Positions 59,296 to 64,000 of a DNA stretch of 64,000 nt are shown here, in pieces. The position numbers were made by a program, and so were the translations under genes. The DNA lies in contig JAQGKC010000242.1 of the NCBI GenBank assembly GCA_028290305.1, positions 1 through 64,000 on the forward strand, in the 5' to 3' direction. Under the pieces are notes generated by a model. It had not been told where the DNA came from. It was given only the letters and a program-made list of their open reading frames with translations, and ran no database searches. Source of the DNA: Bradyrhizobium sp. (GTDB lineage: Bacteria; Pseudomonadota; Alphaproteobacteria; Rhizobiales; Xanthobacteraceae). Within the stretch, counting starts at the first letter, position 1; every line of letters starts with the position of its first letter.

Positions 59296-59311
59296 TGGCA
59301 TAACCTTTGCT
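59296..59311 (+). promoter_or_regulatory. Sigma-54-like promoter before the LysR gene
   Basis: TGGCATAACCTTTGCT has the GG and GC doublets ten bases apart and matches the RpoN consensus except at the C and G after TGGCA. Transcription would begin near 59322, about 30 nt before the ATG at 59352. Confidence 0.5.
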
Positions 59312-59351
59312 TGATCTGCTGCGAACTTTGTTTTTGAGAAGGGAGTTCGTC

Positions 59352-60341
59352 ATGGCAAATATGGTGGCTTCATTTGGAGAAACCTTTTCATCGGATTCAG
59401 CAGGTTCCTCCAGTTCAGCCGCGGCACTGGCGCTGCCCCGGATCACAATCCGTCACTTGGTGTATTTTGCAGCAGCGGCGAATAATGAAAGCGCCCTGAG
59501 GGCTGCAGAAGAGCTGAATGTATCTCCGCCCGCGATATCTGGAGCCATATCTGGGCTCGAGCGGATATTGGGAGAGCGCCTGTTTGTCCGCCGGCACGCC
59601 CGCGGACTTACCTTGACCGACGCGGGTCATCATCTTCTTCTCGAGGCGCGCGACATCATCGGCCGCGTCAGGGAAATAGAATCCATTCGGTCTGGCCGTG
59701 CCCGAGGCCTGCGCAACCGGATTTCATTTGGCTGTCTGGGGGACATCGCCTCAAATGTAGTGCCGCCGCTGGTCCGAAGTTTCAAGGAGCGATTTCCCGA
59801 GGTCGAAGTGCGCTGGCAGACCGATTATCACGCTCCCCTCATGCAAAAACTTGAGGAGGGTACGCTTGACGTCATATTCGTGCTCGATTTCGAGATCTCA
59901 CCCAACCTTCATTCGACATTACTTCAATCAACGCCGGCTCAGTGCGTTCTCCCTGAAGATCACGTCCTTGCAAGCGGTGGGCCGATCTCGCTGAAAGCGC
60001 TCGCCGAAGAACCGTTCATCATGTTGGATGTGCCTCGAACCAGAGACTACTTTCTTTCTGTTTTCGGCGATCTGGGACTGCAGCCGAACATCGCGCTCCG
60101 AGCGCAAACGGCCGAGATGGTCCGCAGCCTGGTGGCCAATGGCTTCGGATACTCGTTGCTTAATTTCTGCATGCCCGATCGCAGAAATATCGTATATCGC
60201 CCGCTTGAAGGTCATACGCGGCCATCGCATCTTGTTGCCGTACGGCAATACAGGCGCCGCCCGTCCAAGATCAGCGACGATTTCGTGGAGCAGGCCGTCA
60301 AGATCGTTCGGCAATCCAACCTAAGCGGATTGACGCAATAG
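59352..60341 (+). CDS. LysR-family transcriptional regulator
   Basis: A 329-residue regulator. A 30-residue Ser/Ala-rich extension precedes the winged helix (ITIRHLVYFAAAANNESALRAAEELNVSPPAISGAISGLERILGERLFVR), followed by the LysR effector domain with its two lobes (ISFGCLGDIASNVVPPL; EPFIMLDVPRTRDYFLSVF). ATG 59352 has AAGGGAG upstream; the frame from 59307 begins inside the sigma-54-like promoter. It is divergent from the split Rieske operon, the arrangement in which LysR proteins usually activate the opposite gene, and convergent with the importer. Confidence 0.93.
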   Translation: MANMVASFGETFSSDSAGSSSSAAALALPRITIRHLVYFAAAANNESALRAAEELNVSPPAISGAISGLERILGERLFVRRHARGLTLTDAGHHLLLEARDIIGRVREIESIRSGRARGLRNRISFGCLGDIASNVVPPLVRSFKERFPEVEVRWQTDYHAPLMQKLEEGTLDVIFVLDFEISPNLHSTLLQSTPAQCVLPEDHVLASGGPISLKALAEEPFIMLDVPRTRDYFLSVFGDLGLQPNIALRAQTAEMVRSLVANGFGYSLLNFCMPDRRNIVYRPLEGHTRPSHLVAVRQYRRRPSKISDDFVEQAVKIVRQSNLSGLTQ

Positions 60342-60354
60342 AATCCTGAGAATC

Positions 60355-61113
60355 TTACCGCTTGCTCGGCAAGCTCCATCCAAAGAACACGCGCTCGATC
60401 ACGGCCACAACCTGATAGAGCGAAAGCGATATGGCGAGTAGAATCAGAAGCGCCACAAAAGCCTGCGATAGCTTGAACAGCGACGTATACGAGAGGATCA
60501 TATATCCGAGGCCTTTGTCCGCAGCGACAAACTCGGCGACGACTGCGCCAATGACCGCCAGCGTCACAGACACTTTTGCCGCTCCAATGATGAATGGCAC
60601 CGCGTAAGGTAGCCGGATTTGCATGTACTCCCGAAGACGGGTTGCTTTCAGCGACCTTGAGAGTTCTATGAATTCTTCCGGAACCGCGCGCAGTCCAGTT
60701 GTCGTCGCCACGACAAGAGGAAAAAAAGTAATCAGGCAAGTAATGATGATTCGCGGCATCAGTCCGGCCCCTAGCGTCACGACCAGAATAGGCGCGATGG
60801 CGACGATCGGTGTTGACTGGATGATGACAAGCAAAGGCACGACGGTCCGTGACATCAACGGCGAGTTCACCAACATCATCGCCAGCGGAATGCTCAGTGC
60901 GAACGAGATCAGAAATCCGATTACGACGATCTGAAGTGTCGCAAAAATGTTGGCGAACCAGGTAATCGGCGATACCTGCCCAACCGCGGCCACGATCTGC
61001 GACGGCCTTGGAAGCACAAATGGCGGCACATCGAAAACGCGGCATGCAAATTCCCAAAATACCACGAGGACTGCGAGCGTGATCGCCGGCGCGTGACGTT
61101 CTATGACATTCAT
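60355..61113 (-). CDS. ABC importer permease (NitT/TauT type)
   Basis: A 252-residue permease with about six membrane helices. The EAA-type loop EFIELSRSLKATRLREYMQIRLPYAVPFI lies between helices 4 and 5, typical of the nitrate/taurine-type permeases. It lies 13 nt after the ATPase gene in the same operon. It is distinct in sequence from the permease at 32770, so the two importers are paralogues with probably different ligands. Confidence 0.93.
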   Translation of the reverse strand: MNVIERHAPAITLAVLVVFWEFACRVFDVPPFVLPRPSQIVAAVGQVSPITWFANIFATLQIVVIGFLISFALSIPLAMMLVNSPLMSRTVVPLLVIIQSTPIVAIAPILVVTLGAGLMPRIIITCLITFFPLVVATTTGLRAVPEEFIELSRSLKATRLREYMQIRLPYAVPFIIGAAKVSVTLAVIGAVVAEFVAADKGLGYMILSYTSLFKLSQAFVALLILLAISLSLYQVVAVIERVFFGWSLPSKR

Positions 61114-61126
61114 GGATTGAGCCGCA

Positions 61127-62047
61127 TCATTCTCTGGAGAATACTTTGCGCCGGATATCGTTCGCGATTTCGTTGAAGGAAGGGATGAGCATCGTATCCG
61201 GGCTTCGCGGTCTCGGTAAGGGAACGTCCATGATTTCCCGAATCTGGCCAGGCCTCGGCGACATAACCGCTATCCGATCCGATAGCAGAAGCGCTTCTGG
61301 AATCGAGTGGGTCACAAACACCACGGTCTTCGGGCGATCACCCAGAATGTTCAGCAGCTCGAGGGAAAGCTCGTCGCGAGTCAAGGCGTCCAAAGCGGAA
61401 AACGGTTCGTCCATGAGAAGAATATCGGGGTCCTGCAGCAGCGCGCGCGCGATAGCTACGCGCTGCTGCATCCCTCCCGATAACTCACTCGGAAGCTTAT
61501 TTTCGAAATCGGACAAGCGCATCATCTTGAGCAACTGCCGAGCCCGCTCGACCGTTTCAGGGCCCACCCTGCCGGTCGTATGCCGGATGGGGAAGGCAAC
61601 GTTGTCCAGAATGCGCAGCCAAGGCAATAGCGTGGGCCGTTGAAACACAAATCCGATATCGTCCCGAGGCTCCGTCATTCGATGACCGAACACATTTATC
61701 TCGCCGGACGTAGGCTTTAGGAGCCCGGCAATGAGACGGAGGATGGTCGATTTGCCGCATCCTGACGGGCCGATGATCGAAACGAATTCACGTCTTTCAA
61801 TCGACAGGTCGACGTCGACCAGCGCACTGACCAGGCTGTTGTCCCTCGATTTAAAGATATGAGACACCCCTTTCAACGCGACCGCGGAGGGAGACAACTT
61901 GGTGAACGAATGCTCGGCTTGAACGATACGTGGAGCGGACTTCAAATGCTTTTTCCCATGCGCAATCCGCCCCGGTTCGTCCACACGCCCGGATATTGGA
62001 TCAAGCGACATCGGCGGGCAATGAATATTGTCGCGCGCCAAAGTCAC
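61127..62047 (-). CDS. ABC importer ATPase (NitT/TauT type)
   Basis: A 306-residue ATPase with Walker A GPSGCGKST, VFQRPTLLPW, signature LSGGMQQRVAIA, Walker B ILLMDEPFSALD and FVTHSIPEA. It carries an unusual 55-residue N-terminal extension before the core. The start is GTG 62047, with AAGGA nine bases upstream; ATG 62011 would shorten the extension. It is divergent from the binding-protein gene at 62218, so the importer is encoded on both strands from one promoter region. Confidence 0.93.
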   Translation of the reverse strand: MTLARDNIHCPPMSLDPISGRVDEPGRIAHGKKHLKSAPRIVQAEHSFTKLSPSAVALKGVSHIFKSRDNSLVSALVDVDLSIERREFVSIIGPSGCGKSTILRLIAGLLKPTSGEINVFGHRMTEPRDDIGFVFQRPTLLPWLRILDNVAFPIRHTTGRVGPETVERARQLLKMMRLSDFENKLPSELSGGMQQRVAIARALLQDPDILLMDEPFSALDALTRDELSLELLNILGDRPKTVVFVTHSIPEALLLSDRIAVMSPRPGQIREIMDVPLPRPRSPDTMLIPSFNEIANDIRRKVFSRE

Positions 62048-62217
62048 AAATCCTGATCCTTTTTCTTTGCCCGCTGGATCAGAAAACCAGAACCTAAAAC
62101 TTCTTAATCGTTCTTAGCGCTCCGGCTTGCTGCGGCTAGGCTACCGGCAACCCTAACGCAACGTCCTTCCGCGTCCGGTTTCTTTGAGCCGGTCGAACCT
62201 GTCAAAAGGAGTCCAAG

Positions 62218-63210
62218 ATGCAAAAACGGCTTATCGGCGCGGTTGCAGCTTCAGTTCTACTATCGACTTGCGTGTCCGCCTCGGCAAACGAGAAGGTCAA
62301 GTTCGTTCTCGACTGGTTTCCGGCGGGCTATATCGGGTTTGCGCATGTCGGCGTGAAGGAGGGGTTTTTTGCGGAAGAAGGCCTGGACGTCACCATCGAC
62401 ATCGGCCGGGGCGGCGCCGACGCGGTAACGCGCGTGGCGACCGGAACGGACGATTTTGGCGCGGCGTCGCTTAGTTCACTGATGAATGCGGCGGCAAATT
62501 CGCCTCTTCCTGCAAAGGCCGTGCTCGCCGTTTACAGCAAGTCGCCGGACGCTATCGTGACCAAGACCGGATCCGGAATCGACACGTTCAAGGATTTGCA
62601 GGGAAAGATACTCGCCACCGCGACGTTTTCGGGGTCCAATCAGGTTTGGCCGTTGATGGCAAAGAATAACGGGCTGGATGCGGACAAGGTCAAATTCCTG
62701 AAGGTTGATAACAATGCGCTTGGTCCGATGTTGGCGGCCGGCAGCGCGGACGCCGTCATTTCGTGGGTCACGAGCGTGCCCCTTTATTCGAGATTGGTCG
62801 AACCGACGGGCGGAAAGCTCAAGATGATCACGTGGTCTGATTTTGGGCTGTCCGGCTACAATTGGTCGCTGATTGCATCGGACAAAATCATCAAGGAGCA
62901 TCCGGAGACGGTCGCTCACTTCGTTCATGCTTTCAAGAAAAGCGTTCAATTCGTTCTCGATCATCCGGAGCAGGCGGGAAAAGATCTGCACGATCTGGCG
63001 CCTGACACGGAGACGGCAACAAACGTCGTCGAAATAAACGCCATGAAACCGCTTATCGTAAACGAAATCTCGGAGCGCTCCGGAATGGGGGCTTTCGAGC
63101 CCGGATTGGTGCAGGAAACCTGGAAATGGGTTGCCGAATCACAGGGATACGCGATCGACAAAATCGACCCGCAGAGCGTCGTTGACCGTTCATTTACTTC
63201 CAAACCCTGA
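62218..63210 (+). CDS. ABC importer binding protein (NMT1/Thi5-like)
   Basis: A 330-residue exported receptor. A signal peptide (residues 1-24, VSASA cleavage) precedes the NMT1/Thi5-like pattern KFVLDWFPAGYIGFAHVGVK and GFFAEEGLDVTIDIGRGGAD. That pattern is seen in receptors for pyrimidine precursors and other N-heterocycles, as well as in aliphatic-sulfonate receptors. AAAAGGAGTCC precedes the ATG. Together with the minus-strand ATPase and permease it forms one importer; a heterocyclic ligand that feeds the oxygenases is an inference. Confidence 0.92.
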   Translation: MQKRLIGAVAASVLLSTCVSASANEKVKFVLDWFPAGYIGFAHVGVKEGFFAEEGLDVTIDIGRGGADAVTRVATGTDDFGAASLSSLMNAAANSPLPAKAVLAVYSKSPDAIVTKTGSGIDTFKDLQGKILATATFSGSNQVWPLMAKNNGLDADKVKFLKVDNNALGPMLAAGSADAVISWVTSVPLYSRLVEPTGGKLKMITWSDFGLSGYNWSLIASDKIIKEHPETVAHFVHAFKKSVQFVLDHPEQAGKDLHDLAPDTETATNVVEINAMKPLIVNEISERSGMGAFEPGLVQETWKWVAESQGYAIDKIDPQSVVDRSFTSKP

Positions 63211-63432
63211 GTCCTCTCATTCAGTGCAGGAACCTCGGCGAGATAGGATCTCCAACGGCGCACAAAACAACCATATCAAGGAAGTAATCTGTGCTGTCAG
63301 GATAGGTATCGACGAACTTTCATTAGGCGCCAACCTTGTCGCCCGCGGTCGGAGCGCTTGTACCGGTCGACCGACTCACGGTAAGAAAATGCACGCGCGA
63401 GCCGCGCGGTATCCCATCCGAATTAGACGCAA

Positions 63433-63624
63433 ATGTCACAAGCCATTTCCGAATTGCCGACCTCCGGTTTCGCGATCGAAGTCGACGGCCGATTGAAGAC
63501 CCAGTTTGCCACCCGGGAGGGCGCGCGAAATGGTGCTGATGAACTGAAGCGCCGCTTCCCGATGCTTCAGATACGGATTTATGATGCCGCGGCGAAGACC
63601 CGACATGATGTCGTCCTCGCCTGA
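63433..63624 (+). CDS. Small conserved protein, 63 aa
   Basis: A 63-residue protein with a strand-strand-helix-strand pattern: GFAIEVDGRLKTQFATREGARNGADELKRRF, then LQIRIYDAA. There is no Cys, signal peptide or membrane segment. It looks like the short proteins of unknown function common in Bradyrhizobium. The ATG at 63433 has no strong ribosome site. Its stop lies just before the end of the minus-strand Nudix gene. Confidence 0.6.
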   Translation: MSQAISELPTSGFAIEVDGRLKTQFATREGARNGADELKRRFPMLQIRIYDAAAKTRHDVVLA

Positions 63625-63626
63625 TC

Positions 63627-64000
63627 TCAACTCGTCGCCGCAAGTTGTTCCAGCCGATCTAGGAAGGGACGTTGTCCCTCGAGGATTTTCGTGCGGGCGA
63701 CAGGCAGCGCGAACCATTCGGCGCGGTCGACCTCTGGAAATGTCTGCAGTCGTCCGCTTCTCGGCGGCCATTCCATTTCGAATGTGTTGCTCACAATGGT
63801 CTGCACGTCCAGGTCGCCTTTGACGGCAAATGCATGGACATGTTTGCCGCCACGCTGCCGTATCTCGCCCAGCGGCCGAAGAAGTTCAACGGGAGCGCTG
63901 CCGAGCTCCTCCATGAATTCCCGCTGCGCGACGTCTTCCGGGTTTTCGCCGGCGTTGATTTCGCCCTTCGGTATCGACCATGCGCCGTCGTCCTTGTTGC
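63627..64000 (-). CDS. Nudix hydrolase, partial at window end
   Basis: The 3' part of a Nudix hydrolase gene; the N-terminus lies beyond the window. The Nudix box is complete in the terminal bases, read on the minus strand: GEINAGENPEDVAQREFMEE followed by LG, matching G-x5-E-x7-REUxEExG. The C-terminal part (KHVHAFAVKGDLD, PEVDRAEWFALPVARTKIL) is typical of small diphosphohydrolases of the MutT/Ap4A type. The frame remains open to position 64000, so the internal ATG at 63914 should not be taken as the start. Confidence 0.92.
   Translation of the reverse strand, partial: NKDDGAWSIPKGEINAGENPEDVAQREFMEELGSAPVELLRPLGEIRQRGGKHVHAFAVKGDLDVQTIVSNTFEMEWPPRSGRLQTFPEVDRAEWFALPVARTKILEGQRPFLDRLEQLAATS

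Overview
The window looks like chromosomal accessory DNA of an alphaproteobacterium, most likely Bradyrhizobium or a close Nitrobacteraceae relative. This is inferred from the GC-rich coding sequence, the gene families (GrlR-like and DUF2778 proteins, TAXI receptors, several catabolic ABC importers) and the dense ATGA-type overlaps. I saw no rRNA, tRNA, CRISPR array or insertion sequence.

Region 1 (1-12.8 kb) holds small and poorly known genes separated by AT-rich spacers. They include a PP1-like metallophosphoesterase, DUF1488 and DsrE-like proteins, a TAXI receptor/TagO-like pair and a Sel1/coiled-coil membrane protein. It also holds a compact cassette: a nucleotidyltransferase (NTP_transf_5-like), a PqqD-HPr-kinase-like fusion and, divergently, a 98-residue twin-arginine-leader peptide with a Gly/Asn-rich core and an amphipathic tail. 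Remains of a decayed surface-protein gene follow.

Region 2 (12.8-19.5 kb) is a type I secretion locus. A 1021-residue protein of three tandem propeller-like modules without RTX repeats is followed by a stable TTCG hairpin, a HlyB-type exporter with a degenerate C39 domain, and a HlyD-type adaptor.

Region 3 (20.0-34.7 kb) is a catabolic regulon. Five copies of an 18-bp palindrome close to GTTGACTNNATAGTCAAC lie before every outward transcription unit: a cupin; aspartate-dehydrogenase-like and aldehyde dehydrogenase genes; a decarboxylase-type amidohydrolase plus esterase; a three-subunit molybdenum hydroxylase; an MFS importer; and a NitT/TauT-type ABC importer. The embedded TetR regulator is the obvious candidate to bind them. 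Hydroxylation and decarboxylation of an aromatic or N-heteroaromatic acid is an inference.

Region 4 (35.1-48.2 kb) starts with a DUF2778 transpeptidase-like protein and a GrlR-like protein. It continues as an amide-utilisation island: FmdA-type amidase, amidase-signature enzyme, AraC regulator with a near-perfect sigma-54 promoter, five-gene urea/amide-type ABC importer, isochorismatase-fold hydrolase, and a long asparaginase-like protein that has lost its second active-site motif. Intercistronic hairpins separate several of these genes.

Region 5 (48.2-64 kb) holds a lone ketoacyl synthase and an HxlR regulator with its own operator. Next is an operon of MmgE/PrpD, Rieske dioxygenase alpha and beta, a 76-residue orphan and a Zn-deaminase-type amidohydrolase. 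VOC and alpha/beta-hydrolase genes follow, then a GST gene with an overlapping pair of complementary Rieske oxygenase halves: one keeps only the 2Fe-2S site, the other only the mononuclear-iron site. A LysR regulator with a sigma-54-like promoter, a second NitT/TauT importer, a 63-residue protein and a truncated Nudix hydrolase close the window.
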